Shown: positions 1 to 10,180, counted from the stretch's first letter. The stretch: DNA of 64,000 nt from Chamaecrista fasciculata (GCA_003254925.1 QANZ01008518.1:144615-208614), one strand, 5' to 3'. Numbers and translations are program-made. The notes: generated by a model not told the origin, from the sequence alone.

Positions 1-2
1 AG

Positions 3-1910
3 AATGACCATCCGATCGCCTATTTTAGTAAGGGATTTTCTTTCTCATCCAGAATAAAATCCACTTATGACCGTGAGTTACTTGCCTTGGTGTTAGCTCT
101 CCAAAAATGGCGACATTACTTATGGGGACAGCCGTTCATGGTTCGTTCTGATCATCACAGCTTGAAGTATTTATTGGAGCAGCGGGTAACAACTCATGAA
201 CAGCAGAGGTTGTTGATCAAATTGCTCCCTTTTGACTTCCACATTGAGTATAAAGCTGGTAGAGAGAATAAAGGAGCTGATGCTCTCTCCAGGAAGCCTC
301 AATATGCAGATTTTTTGGCCTTGGCAATACCATTCCCGCTAGATTTTGCCCAATTGAAGGATGAACTAGTAAAGGATGAGTTCACTGCACGAATTATCAC
401 TGACCTTCGTGCAAACCCAGCAGTTGTCCCACAATTCAGAATGGTGCAAGGTATACTCTATTATGATGATAGAGTGGTTATTCCTGCTTCTTCAACTCTC
501 AAATCCACTCTTATTGAAGAGGCGCATGCTTCATTAGTGGGTGGCCATGGTGGGTTTCTAAAAAGTTTGAAAAGGTTGACTTCCAATTTCTTTTGGCCAA
601 AGATGAAGCAAGAAGTTAAGGCTCATATTCAGAGTTGCCTTACCTGTCAGCGAAACAAATACGAGACACTTGCCCCTGCGGGACTCCTTCATCCATTACC
701 TGTTCCCCATCGAGTGTGGGAGGATCTTTCTATGGATTTCATCTCAGGTTTACCTAAATCTCATGGTATGGACACTGTTTTGGTAGTTGTTGACCGTTTT
801 AGTAAGTACTGCCATTTCTTGGGGCTTTCCCATCCATATACAGCCAAGTCAGTGGCTGCCTTGTTTTGTAAAGAGGTGGTGCGACTCCATGGTGTGCCAA
901 GTTCAATTGTCTCTGACCGTGACCCCGTGTTTATTAGTTCATTTTGGCAGGAGCTGTTCCGTTTGAGCCGTACTAAGCTTAAAATGAGCACAACGTATCA
1001 CCCTCAAACAGATGGCCAAACCGAAGTTGTCAATAGGAGTTTGGAGGCCTACCTTCGTTGTTTTTCTCATGAAAAACCCAAGGATTGGAGCAAATACTTG
1101 GCCTGGGCAGAATACTCATTTAACACCGGTTTCCACACTTCCGCTAACTCTACTCCATTCAAGATTGTTTATGGCAGGGACCCCCCAGCGATGCACCCTT
1201 TTGTTCTTGGTGAAACACGCATTGCAGCGCTTGAGGAACAGCTTGTGGAGCGGGATAACATGCTGAAATTGCTAAGGGATCATCTCTTGAAGGTCCAAAA
1301 TCACATGAAGAGTTATGCTGACACAAAGAGAAGGGAGCTCAATTTTGAAGTTGGAGATATGGTTTTTCTTCCCATACAACCTTTCCGCCAACGATCTCTA
1401 GCAAAGAGGCCAAATGAGAAGCTGTCACCCCGATTTTTCGGGCCATACAAGGTGATAAACAGGGTTGGTATTGTTGCCTACGAGCTTTTGCTGCCATCTA
1501 CAGCTAAGGTACACCCCGTTTTCCATGTTTCTATGCTCCGACCAGCAGTGGGTTATGTTGAATCAGAGATGCCCCCTTCGTTACCCATTTCTGACTCATG
1601 GGAATTTAACACGGAGCCAGAAAAAATTTTGAAACATCGCTGGGCAAAGTCTTCGGGATCCAAGGTGCTGGAATTACTTATTCAATGGAAGGGATTTCCT
1701 TTAGAAGATGCTAGTTGGGAAGATTATGACCTCCTCAAAAATCAGTATCCTTCTTTCCTCCTTGAGGACAAGTCGGTTTTTCAAGGTGAGGGTAGTGATA
1801 AGCCTCTAAAGACTTATTCTAGAAGGCCACGTCATCCGCCAGCTTGTCAAGACCATCCAGGGTGTCAAGGCAACTGTTTTGACCTACTTAATGTGTTACT
1901 CACGTTTTAG
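3..1910 (+). CDS. Ty3/Gypsy chromovirus polyprotein, 3' part (RNase H, integrase, chromodomain)
   Basis: This is the C-terminal part of a Ty3/Gypsy pol polyprotein. The frame is open from base 3, so the true start lies outside the window. In order it shows the end of the RT-linked RNase H (motifs RSDHHSLKYL and GADALSRK), an integrase HHCC zinc-binding segment (about 520-660; HASLVGGHGG then CLTCQRNK), and an integrase core with its three acidic residues in MDFISGL (near 732), SDRDPVF (near 912) and DGQTEVVNR (near 1015). A C-terminal chromodomain lies at about 1610-1760 (aromatic residues in LIQWKGFPLEDASWEDYD). The chromodomain marks it as a chromovirus, a lineage in which this module helps target integration to chromatin. 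No frameshift is visible, so this part could be translated. An LTR follows directly. Confidence 0.93.
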   Translation, partial: NDHPIAYFSKGFSFSSRIKSTYDRELLALVLALQKWRHYLWGQPFMVRSDHHSLKYLLEQRVTTHEQQRLLIKLLPFDFHIEYKAGRENKGADALSRKPQYADFLALAIPFPLDFAQLKDELVKDEFTARIITDLRANPAVVPQFRMVQGILYYDDRVVIPASSTLKSTLIEEAHASLVGGHGGFLKSLKRLTSNFFWPKMKQEVKAHIQSCLTCQRNKYETLAPAGLLHPLPVPHRVWEDLSMDFISGLPKSHGMDTVLVVVDRFSKYCHFLGLSHPYTAKSVAALFCKEVVRLHGVPSSIVSDRDPVFISSFWQELFRLSRTKLKMSTTYHPQTDGQTEVVNRSLEAYLRCFSHEKPKDWSKYLAWAEYSFNTGFHTSANSTPFKIVYGRDPPAMHPFVLGETRIAALEEQLVERDNMLKLLRDHLLKVQNHMKSYADTKRRELNFEVGDMVFLPIQPFRQRSLAKRPNEKLSPRFFGPYKVINRVGIVAYELLLPSTAKVHPVFHVSMLRPAVGYVESEMPPSLPISDSWEFNTEPEKILKHRWAKSSGSKVLELLIQWKGFPLEDASWEDYDLLKNQYPSFLLEDKSVFQGEGSDKPLKTYSRRPRHPPACQDHPGCQGNCFDLLNVLLTF

Positions 1911-1917
1911 GGTCCCA

Positions 1918-2260
1918 TGATGTGCACACGTTCTGCACTTTGAGTCAGTTATTATGTTTCTGCTGCATTTTGTTTCTCTTTTCAGTTATTGTTTTTCCCT
2001 TTCCTAATTTGTAGGCTGCACTTTCCCATTCCTAGTTTATAGGCTGCACACGTTTCCTTTAGTTCAGTTTCTTAGGAAGTTGGCTATTATAAATAGTTGT
2101 GTTTTAGGTTAGGAAGGCATCATTCATATTTCAGCAGATTGTATTGAGAGTAGTCCACTCTACGGACCTTTTATTGAAGGTGTTTTCTAGATTCTGGAAT
2201 TTACCTTGTTCTTGTCTTCTTCTTGCTCTACATAAACTGTTCTATATTTGGGTTGTATCA
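1918..2260 (+). repeat. Probable 3' LTR of the chromovirus
   Basis: The stretch right after the polyprotein stop starts with TG and ends with CA (...GTATCA). It contains a TATA-like box (ATTATAAATA, about 2086-2095) and short internal repeats around TAGGCTGCAC, as expected for an LTR. The partner LTR is outside the window, so both ends are estimates from the terminal dinucleotides. Confidence 0.55.
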
Positions 2261-2760
2261 GTACATGATGCCGATCAACCTTCATCATCAAGAAGACATC
2301 AATCTCCAACAAGTTGATGCCTCAAGATGTGGATACTTAAATTTGCACTTTATGTACATGATACGTATTTATTTGTAGTGACATTAATAGTGAATTATTA
2401 TCTATAAAATATTTTGGAATTTAGTTTCAATTATGAAATCTAATTTTTATCATTGAGCATTATGCAATATATGTAGTGAATGAAATCTTTTTGTTGCCCC
2501 CTTCCATCTTTTGTGCTTGTACAAGTGCATGTGTCTTGATTGTATATACATATTTATTGAAACATGATTAAGTATGTGAAATCTAATGTTTTGGAATTTA
2601 GTTTCAATTATGAAATCTAATGTTTATCATTGAGCATTATTTAGATTTATTGATTATGAAATGTAGTAGTATAAAAAAAAATTTAAAACAAAAAAAAAAC
2701 AAAACAAAATTTGAAGGTCAAAACAAGAAATTATAAAATAAATAAATAAATAAATTAGTG
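2261..2760. other. AT-rich stretch with a 52-bp direct repeat
   Basis: No gene is seen. A roughly 52-base unit starting TTTTGGAATTTAGTTTC and ending near CATTGAGCATTAT occurs at 2412-2463 and again at 2589-2640 with few differences. The stretch ends in A-rich runs just before GC-rich CACTA-like repeats, so it may be internal to that CACTA element. Confidence 0.5.
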
Positions 2761-3160
2761 GCAGCAATATTGACCAAATATTGTAAGATCCACTTTGTTT
2801 TTCTGATAATATTGCAGCGGTTGGAAATCGCTGGAAAATTCACTGGCGGGTAGAAACCGCCGCAACTATTATCAGATTCATTTTGTTTTTCGACAATATT
2901 GCGGCGGTTATAGACCGGCACAAAGTTTACTGGTGGGTGGAAACCGCCACAAAATATCCACAAACAAACCTTGTTCTGGCCAAATTTGCGGAGGCTAGGA
3001 ACCGCCGCTAATAGATATTTTCTGGCGGTTGTGTGGCGGGTATCGAAAAACTCCTGCTATATTATTACCAACGCCCTCTGTTGCGACGGTTTTCCAACTG
3101 CTGGAAATTTTTTTTTTTTGGAAGTTAAACCGCCGCCAAAACACCTCTTTTTTTGTAGTG
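2761..3160 (+). mobile_element. CACTA (En/Spm) transposon end, truncated
   Basis: The stretch holds clustered subterminal repeats built on GCGGCGGTT / AACCGCCGC in both orientations, the pattern that binds CACTA transposase. It ends in TTTTTTTGTAGTG, the complement of the CACTACAAAAA terminus. A possible 3-bp target TAT follows. No matching CACTACAA end was found upstream in the window, so only one end is preserved. Confidence 0.65.
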
Positions 3161-3165
3161 TATTG

Positions 3166-3740
3166 TGTGACGGGGGAGAACTTGAAAGTTTTTAGGAAGC
3201 TATAACTGATGAGCATAGTGACAAGTGGTTCAGTGCTATCCAGGAAGATATGAAGTCTTTCTTTGAGAATGATACTTATGAGCTTGTTGAGCTTCTTAAG
3301 GGTAAGAGAGCCTTGAAGAACAAGTGCGTGTATAAGTTGAAAGTAGATGAGCACGCCACGTCTCCCAAGTATAAGGCATGGCTGGTTGTCAAAGGCTTCC
3401 ATCAGAAAAAGAGAGTTGATTTTGATGAAATATTTTCTCCAATTGTGAATATGTCATCCATTCGTGTTGTACTACTTAGCAACAAGTTAAGATTTAGAGA
3501 TTGAGCAAATGGATGTGAAGACTGCTTTCCTCCATCGTGATTTGGAGGAGGAAATTTATATGGAATAGCCAAAGGATTTTCAAGTTAAGGGTAAAGAAAA
3601 CCTTGTTTTTCACCTAAAGAAAAGTCTCTATGGGTTGAAGCAGGAACCGAGACAATGGTATAAGAAGTTTGAGTTTTTCATGTATGACCATGGTTTTGGA
3701 AAGACGTCTTCAGACCATTGTGTTTGTGAAGAATTTTCGA
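3166..3740 (+). pseudogene. Copia reverse-transcriptase fragment
   Basis: The translation matches the start of Copia RT: DKWFSAIQEDMKSF, then CVYKLKVDEH, VDFDEIFSPIVNMSSIRVV, and after a frame change EIEQMDVKTAFLHRDLEEEIYME and SLYGLKQEPRQWYKKFE. There is a frameshift near 3490 and an in-frame stop after IYME (near 3568). The fragment stops before the catalytic FVDD-type box. The CACTA end lies directly upstream, so the transposon may have inserted into this element. Confidence 0.85.
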
Positions 3741-4531
3741 TTTGTGGTTTAGTTTTTCGATTTGTGGTTTAGTTTGGTATAAATGGATTTTTGAAGTTTA
3801 AGGAGCGTCCTATCTAGAGTTCCTGAATGACGCCCATTGCCGGAAAAATCCAACGGTTAGAACTTCTCCGATTGAGCTATATTTTGAGGGTATGTTTCTG
3901 ACATCTTGTTCTTCATCTCCTACGGTCATTTTTTGGATTGGAGATTATTTACATATTTCGATTGGGTCTTGAACTATTGCTCTATTTTTGTGCGATTTCT
4001 TTGTTCCCTCAACTTTATTTGTGCTTGGAGATTTGGGTATTTATTAGAGGAAACTTGTAAGTTGAATATATTGTTTTAGGGTCTGTTGAGATTGAATATT
4101 ACCCTAGATATATTTCTATAGGCTCTTTTTTTTTTAACAAAATGTAGGCTCATTTTGTTGATGCTTATTGTACTCAAATTTTGTAAGATAATGTCTTTAC
4201 CTCTTTTGTGAATTGTGAGAGGTTGTATATAACTTTAGTTGTGTTCTTTGATTGATGTAATAATAGTTAGGCATTGTTATTTGAATCCTTAGGCAATTTG
4301 GCGAAAGTATTGTATTTCATTTGTCAGATTTTGAAATTGTTTAATGGTTTGTTGTTTTGCCAGCATTTCTGCTTCCGCTGCGCTGCCACCGACCAAGCTT
4401 TCGCCTGTCCTACCTTTAACTGTATTCTCATTTTTGTCTCTCTTCTTTGGTTAACATTGACGTGGCATGCTGATGTGGTGAGCTAAATGTCAAAATATAG
4501 TTTTAGTCCCTTAATTTTGGGGTAAGTTGCA
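3741..4531. other. Intergenic, no gene recognised
   Basis: The stretch starts with a short tandem duplication of TTTTCGATTTGTGGTTTAG (about 3735-3772). The rest is T-rich DNA without a convincing reading frame. A 70-codon frame at 4274-4486 has no recognisable motif and is judged chance. Confidence 0.5.
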
Positions 4532-4934
4532 ATTTTAGTTTGAGTAAACTCCCAAACTGGTCCCCGAATTATTGGGTCGCTGACAGATTGATCCCTGATT
4601 TATGGAAATTGACAAATAGGTCCCCAAATTTTACTAACGTTAGTCAAATTGGTCCCTGAAGCCGTTAACTGCTGACGTGGCACTTAACGTGCCACGTCAG
4701 CAATTGGAAAACTAAAAAAAAAAACAGCCAACTGTGCGTGCCACATCAGCATTAATAATAAAAAAAATATTTCATTCAAAATTCAAATAGGTCCCTGAGT
4801 TATATTTTTATCTCATTATTCTCAATTTCCCCTCTTTTTCATCATCTTCATTCATTTTAATCCCAAATCCTCAAAATAAAATTGTAAAATGTCCCAAAAC
4901 TCTTCCAAACATTCCACTTTAGTCCTTAAAAGTA

Positions 4935-5605
4935 TTAGAAACCCTAAACCCTAAAATCCCAAACCCCAAACCCTAAAATCCCAAACCCCAAATCCTAAAA
5001 CATTAAACCCTAAATTGTAAAACCCCAAACCCTAAAATTCCAAACACCAAACACCAAACCCCAAACCCCAAACCATAAAATCCTAAACCCTAAACCCTAA
5101 AATCATAAACCCTAAAACCCTAAAATCCTAAAATTGTAAAGTGTCCCAAAATTCTTCCAAACATTTCAATTTAGTCCTTAAACTCTAAAACCCCAAATCT
5201 TAGAACTCCAAACCCCAAACCCTAAAACCCCAAACCCCAAACCCTATACTCTAAAACCCCAACCCCCAAAATCCCAAACCCAAAACCCTAAAACCCAAAA
5301 CCCCAAACCTAGATCCTAAAATCCCAAACCCCAAATCCTAAAACCTTAAACCCTAAATTGTAAAACCCTAAATTGTAAAACCCCAAACCCTAAATCCTAA
5401 AACCTTAAACCCTAAACTCTACAACCCCAAACCCCAAACCCTAAAATCCAAAACCCCAAACTCTAAAACCCTAAACCCCAAACCCCAAACTCAAACCTAA
5501 ACCCCAAACCCTAAAATCCCAAACCCTGAACCTTGAACCCCAAACCCTAAAACCTAAAACCCCAAACCCCAAACTCTAAAACCCAAAACCCTAAAATCCC
5601 ATACC
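4935..5605. repeat. Degenerate telomere-like repeat block (CCCTAAA type)
   Basis: About 670 bases consist of variants of AAACCCTAAA, AAACCCCAAA and AAAATCCCAAACC. This resembles the Arabidopsis-type telomere unit CCCTAAA but is irregular. It is part of the left arm of the inverted-repeat element and not a chromosome end. Confidence 0.85.
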
Positions 5606-5754
5606 CTAAATTCTTTGGTTTATTATCTATTCATTTAATTAGAGGACCAATTTGTCTAACATATTGAACTATTTTGATAAATTCGAGAACTGATTTGAAT
5701 AATACTGTTGCACGTCAAAATTGTTGAACTTTAATGTACAGTCACAATTCTGAT

Positions 5755-5995
5755 GATTTGGGGTTTTAGAGTTTAGGGTTTGTGTTTGGGGTTTGAGGTT
5801 TTAGAGTTTGGGGGTTTAGGGTTTAGGGCTTTAGAGTTTGGGGTATGGGATTTTAGGATCTAGGTTTGGGGTTTTGGGTTTTAGTGTTTTGGGTTTGGTA
5901 TTTTGGGGGTTGGGGTTTTAGAGTTTAGGGTTTGTGGTTTGGGGTTTTAGGGTTTGGGGTTTGGAGTTCTAAGATTTGGAGTTTTAGAGTTTAAG
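5755..5995. repeat. Degenerate telomere-like repeat block (TTTAGGG type), inverted partner
   Basis: This is the complement-orientation block of GGTTTAGGG, GGGGTTTTAG and GGTTTGGGG variants. Read in reverse it aligns closely with about 5150-5480 of the left arm, including the non-repeat landmark TTTAGTCCTTAAACTC, so it belongs to the right arm. Confidence 0.85.
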
Positions 5996-6025
5996 GACTA
6001 AATTGAAATGTTTGGAAGAATTTTG

Positions 6026-6468
6026 NNNNNNNNNNNNNNNNNNNNNNNNNNNNNNNNNNNNNNNNNNNNNNNNNNNNNNNNNNNNNNNNNNNNNNNNNNN
6101 NNNNNNNNNNNNNNNNNNNNNNNNNNNNNNNNNNNNNNNNNNNNNNNNNNNNNNNNNNNNNNNNNNNNNNNNNNNNNNNNNNNNNNNNNNNNNNNNNNNN
6201 NNNNNNNNNNNNNNNNNNNNNNNNNNNNNNNNNNNNNNNNNNNNNNNNNNNNNNNNNNNNNNNNNNNNNNNNNNNNNNNNNNNNNNNNNNNNNNNNNNNN
6301 NNNNNNNNNNNNNNNNNNNNNNNNNNNNNNNNNNNNNNNNNNNNNNNNNNNNNNNNNNNNNNNNNNNNNNNNNNNNNNNNNNNNNNNNNNNNNNNNNNNN
6401 NNNNNNNNNNNNNNNNNNNNNNNNNNNNNNNNNNNNNNNNNNNNNNNNNNNNNNNNNNNNNNNNNNNN
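6026..6468. other. Assembly gap (N run)
   Basis: There are 443 N bases inside the right arm of the inverted-repeat element. The gap falls where the palindrome and telomere-like repeats would be hardest to assemble. Its true length is unknown. Confidence 0.99.
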
Positions 6469-6828
6469 GGACATTTTACAATTTTATTTTGAGGATTTGG
6501 GACTAAAATGAATGTAGATGATGAAAAAGAGGGGAAATTGAGAATAATGAGATAAAAATATAACTCAGGGACCTTTTTGAATTTTGAATGAAATATTTTT
6601 TTTATTATTAATGCTGATGTGGCACGCACAGTTGGCTTTTTTTTTTAGTTTTCCAACTGCTGACGTGGCACTTAACGTGCCACGTCAGCAGTTAACGGCT
6701 TCAGGGACCAATTTGACTAACGTTAGTAAAATTCGGGGACCTATTTGTCAATTTCTATAAATCAGGGACCAATCTATCAGCGACCCAATAATTTGGGGAC
6801 CAGTTTGGGAGTTTACTCATTTTAGTTT

Positions 6829-7430
6829 TATATTTTTCTCTTCTTTTTTTTTTTGTGATTTTAATCCCAACTTTCTCTCTCCTTCAAATCAACCGTCCAC
6901 GTCACATCTAACGAGAGATTGACAAAATTTATAGTGAAACTAACATATAACATTTTACAAATATATCATACCAAATCTGTAAAAAGAAAAAAAGACTTGA
7001 TTTGCAAACTAATCAAAAAAAAATAAAGAACGAAATGAACTATTTGATCAAAAAAATATTCCATTAAAAATCACAAATTTACTCTTAAAAAACATTCTAA
7101 TGCCACTGCTTAAAATACAAATAAAATTGATATGCATACATTTCCTAACCTAGGACGTTTTAGAACTGAAACACCAATTGGCCACAAAAATTAATAATAA
7201 AATAACAACATCCAAATAATTATCCCAAAAAAAACACAGACATGGATCCTCTGCATTATCATTTTGGTGCATTTTGGTGAAGTTTTGAGAGAGAAAGAGA
7301 GAGTTAGAGAGAGAAAAAATCAGTGGGACCCACACATCACCACACTTCTCCCTCTAACTCTTCCATTCTCTCTCTAAACTGCAGCAACTTTACACTTTAG
7401 AGGATCCAATTTGAAAAAACACCATGACCT
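6829..7430. other. 3' flank of the NDR1-like gene
   Basis: AT-rich DNA downstream of the minus-strand NDR1-like gene. It includes a GAGAGA-rich stretch at 7285-7320. No other gene is seen. Confidence 0.5.
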
Positions 7431-8126
7431 CTAGCACAGCAAACCCAACAGTAGAAAGTTGACCAAAAGACCCAAAACCACCAAAGGCGCACAATAGCAT
7501 TTATCAAGCTTACGTGCGCCGCTGCCGGAGACAATTTCCACCGGCACATGCCCGCCGAGTCTGATTCCTTTCCGGGCAGTTTTCCCGCCGCCATCGCCAA
7601 TTTCCACATTTGCCCCTCCCCACAAATGATGTCGTTTCGTGTACCAAAACAGTATCTTATACTTCACCGCCGTCTTAAAATCCACCCGGAAATACACTTT
7701 TCCGTCCACCACCGCCGCCGTCGTCCGATTAATCCCTCCGCCGCCGCTGTCGCCGCCGTGAGCCTGAAACGACGCCGGCTTCTTCGCGTCCTTCTGATGG
7801 CCCTGGTAAAACCCTCCGATGGTGAAGTTTCCGATCCGGCGAGTCGTATTCCGATCTAGAAACATCGCGAAATCGAGGATGACGTCATCGTATTTGATTC
7901 CTTTGTCCTTGTTTCCGTTTTCGAGCTCCATCGTGAAGAAGACGGTGTTATTGGATTTGGAATTTAGGGATTTGTTGAGGGCAGGAACGTAAAATGAATC
8001 GATGTAGCATTTGGGTTCGTCGATTCGCAGGCTAAGCCAGAGGAATAAAGCAGTGAGTCCCAAAGTGATTGTGAAGCTGAAACAACACTTGCAACAGTCG
8101 TTTCCTCCGGTTTCCGGCATCGTCAT
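7431..8126 (-). CDS. NDR1: NDR1-like (NHL family) plasma-membrane immune protein
   Basis: A single uninterrupted 231-residue frame on the minus strand matches the NDR1 plan. It has a short cytosolic N-terminus with a Cys-rich entry to the membrane (CCKCCFSF), one transmembrane segment at about residues 15-34, then DEPKCYI, a KDKGIKYDDV motif and FYQGHQK. Next come RVDFKTAVKYKILFWYTKRH and a hydrophobic C-terminal tail (about 211-231) typical of a GPI-attachment signal. Several N-glycosylation sites are visible (for example NTT, NFT, NRT). In Arabidopsis, NDR1 is needed for signalling by CC-type NLR receptors and acts at the plasma membrane; that role is inferred here from family. A Gly-rich insert (DSGGGGINRT) sits mid-protein. 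The start was chosen because the next upstream sequence is leader with a TATA box about 125 bases away. Confidence 0.88.
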   Translation of the reverse strand: MTMPETGGNDCCKCCFSFTITLGLTALFLWLSLRIDEPKCYIDSFYVPALNKSLNSKSNNTVFFTMELENGNKDKGIKYDDVILDFAMFLDRNTTRRIGNFTIGGFYQGHQKDAKKPASFQAHGGDSGGGGINRTTAAVVDGKVYFRVDFKTAVKYKILFWYTKRHHLWGGANVEIGDGGGKTARKGIRLGGHVPVEIVSGSGARKLDKCYCAPLVVLGLLVNFLLLGLLC

Positions 8127-8247
8127 CTCCGATCACCGGCGCGTTTATCTCACGCTCCGGCGGCGATTTGAACCTTCAAGCTCGAAAGAACTGAGTATTG
8201 ATTGGAATTGGATTATTGGAGGTTCTTCTTCGTCTTCTTTAACTTTG

Positions 8248-8261
8248 TTATATATATAGCG
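8248..8261 (-). promoter_or_regulatory. TATA box of the NDR1-like gene
   Basis: On the minus strand the sequence reads CGCTATATATATAA, about 125 bases before the start codon at 8126. That is a normal core-promoter distance for a plant gene with a short 5' leader. Confidence 0.6.
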
Positions 8262-8559
8262 AAGCGATTTGTGATATGTAATTCCGTATTGTTTGTCTGT
8301 TTGTTTCTTTATTTATTGTGCTATGTCTCCCTCTTTTTCTTTTGGTCTTGGAATATGAACAAAGTTCATCCTCACTCTCACTTTCACCCATGTGAAATGT
8401 GAAGATTCTGCGTTATGATGCTTTGCTGTCCCATAGAGCCATTACAAGAGATAAAATTGGTCTTTTAATCTTTAAAATTTATACCATGGTTACGATTTAG
8501 TCCCTGAGAATCGAAAATAGACTTTTCTTACAAATATGAGTTATTATTTTTCCTTTTGG

Positions 8560-8975
8560 AAAGAGTACTGTTGGTACTCCCAAAATATGCAATTATTTTT
8601 AGTTGCACATGCACCCTTAAAGTATGCAGTGATTTTCAGTTATATCCCTCAAGTTTTTTTTGAGTCAATTATACCTTCAATCTTCTTTTTTTCAATTGTA
8701 CCCCCAAATTGGGGGGGATAAAATTGACTCAAATGTGAAACATTGTCGGTATAGTTGACTAAAAAAATTTTGGGGCTATAACTGAAACTCACTCCATATT
8801 TTAGGGGTACAATTGACTCAAATGTGAAACATTGTGGGTATAATTGACTAAAAAATTTTTGGGGTTATAACTAAAACTCTCTTCATACTTTAGGGGTACA
8901 ATTGACTCAAAAAAATTTTTAGGGGTACAACTGAAAATGACTACATACTTTAAGGGTACCAATAATATTTTTGCC
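8560..8975. repeat. Fold-back MITE-like element with internal tandem units
   Basis: The left end (TGTTGGTACTCCC... then CCCTTAAAGTATGCAGTGATTTTCAG) and right end (CTGAAAATGACTACATACTTTAAGGGTACCAATA) are inverted relatives. The interior repeats a unit of about 85 bases containing GGGGTACAATTGACTCAAA and TGTGAAACATTGTGGGTATA. No coding capacity is seen. Confidence 0.65.
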
Positions 8976-9659
8976 TATTTTATTTATATAATCATGAATT
9001 TTCCTTACCTATTTGTAATGATTTTAAGGAAGACCAATCCTATTCGAGAAAGGGGCGAACAATTCGCTAATCACTGCACCAAATAATTATTGGTACAAAT
9101 ATAAATTATTTAGTTCTTCCCACACATAACATTTTAGTAATTAAATAACTGACATTTATAAAAATAATCAGAAATTAAAAAGCGTATTGTCAATATTTAA
9201 ATATTAAATTATAATTTTGAGACAAATTATGAGATTGAATAATAATTTTACTCATAAAAGAATTTTGAGACATAAAAGAATATTTTTATTTTTAGTAGTT
9301 ATGGATGTAAAAAATTGGATAAATATAAATTTTATATTAACAAAAAATAATTTATTTTAAAATTTTTCAGGGTTTGGGTGCGGGTATGAGGATTAGACTA
9401 TCCAACAAATATGGGTATGGGGATTGATTTTGATACCCGCTCACATCTGGATATGAGTCCGGGTATCATTGTATCCTACCCATGATCATCCCTAATTTTG
9501 GCCATGATAACACTAATAAGGAAAACACTCCAAAATAGTAATCAATACAATATGTGAGTAACGCTGGGTTTAATTTAATGGAAGTTTCCAGGAATGCCTA
9601 TTCCCTCTGCGAAGTCAACCTGCGTTTTCCTACGTCGTTTTAAGTCAATACGCGTTGTG
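8976..9659. other. AT-rich intergenic DNA with a hAT-like relic
   Basis: Mostly AT-rich and non-coding. The part at about 9360-9492 carries repeated GGGTATG/CATACCC-type motifs and ends TGATCATCCCTA. That resembles one end of the hAT-like MITE at 33114-33743; a left end was not found. Confidence 0.4.
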
Positions 9660-9870
9660 GGCTTTATTGCATGCAGAGGGCATATTCCACACTTTTTAAC
9701 ATAAAAAAGATACTAACATACTTTTTTCCATGGATGGTCCAAGATAGATTATTATATATTTTATTTTATAATTTTTTTATTTTAAAAAAGGTTTCTGCAC
9801 AATAACCAAACCAAAACATAAATTGTAGGCACCGGTTTTTATCTTCTCCTGCACAGTAACCGATGTGATC
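9660..9870. repeat. MULE left terminal inverted repeat
   Basis: This arm pairs with 14005-14148. Compared with the right arm it has extra AT-rich sequence in the middle (about 9750-9805), and part of TGCACAATAACC appears twice. Confidence 0.8.
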
Positions 9871-10180
9871 ATTATCATTAACATAAAGCCTTCAATTGAT
9901 GTATGTTGTTTTCATGATCATTATAAAAAAAATTCTTCCTAAATTATTCATACACATATACAAAGAAAGTGATTTTTAAAAATTAAAATTTATTTAAAAA
10001 ACTCTCAACAATATTTATGAAATTATAAAATAATAAAATATAAATTTATTAATATAAATATTAGTTTAACATTAACCATGAGATTTATTTATTTTTTATA
10101 AATAATAATTAAAAAGATTATTAATGAAATATAAATTTACAAAAGTAAAGTAATTATAATGATTAATGTTAATAAAAATT

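Larger units (their letters stand above)
4542..6818. mobile_element. Large inverted-repeat (fold-back / MULE-like) element with telomere-like interior
   Basis: The two ends are inverted copies: GAGTAAACTCCCAAACTGG at 4542 and its complement ending at 6818. Matching runs continue inward for hundreds of bases, including the motifs GGTCCCTGAAGCCGTTAAC and CTAACGTTAGT. The element is flanked by the direct repeat ATTTTAGTTT at 4532-4541 and 6819-6828, which fits the 8-10 bp target duplications of Mutator-like elements. The arms enclose long blocks of CCCTAAA/TTTAGGG-like repeats around a loop at about 5610-5755. No transposase is seen, so it is non-autonomous. The right arm contains an N gap. Confidence 0.8.

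Noticed and set aside
761-991. Reverse-strand frame inside the chromovirus integrase
   Set aside because: It is the shadow of the strongly supported plus-strand polyprotein and has no motif of its own.
4935-5605. True chromosome-end telomere
   Set aside because: The repeats are degenerate, appear in both orientations within one bounded element, and unique DNA continues on both sides.
5991-6629. Long frames across the N gap at 6026-6468
   Set aside because: They consist almost entirely of unknown residues and are produced by the gap.
7548-7859. Plus-strand frame opposite the NDR1-like gene
   Set aside because: Pro/Arg-rich shadow of the GC-rich coding sequence on the other strand.
8562-8975. 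CRISPR-like array
   Set aside because: Repeats are degenerate and inverted, spacers are not unique in length, and the genome is a plant.
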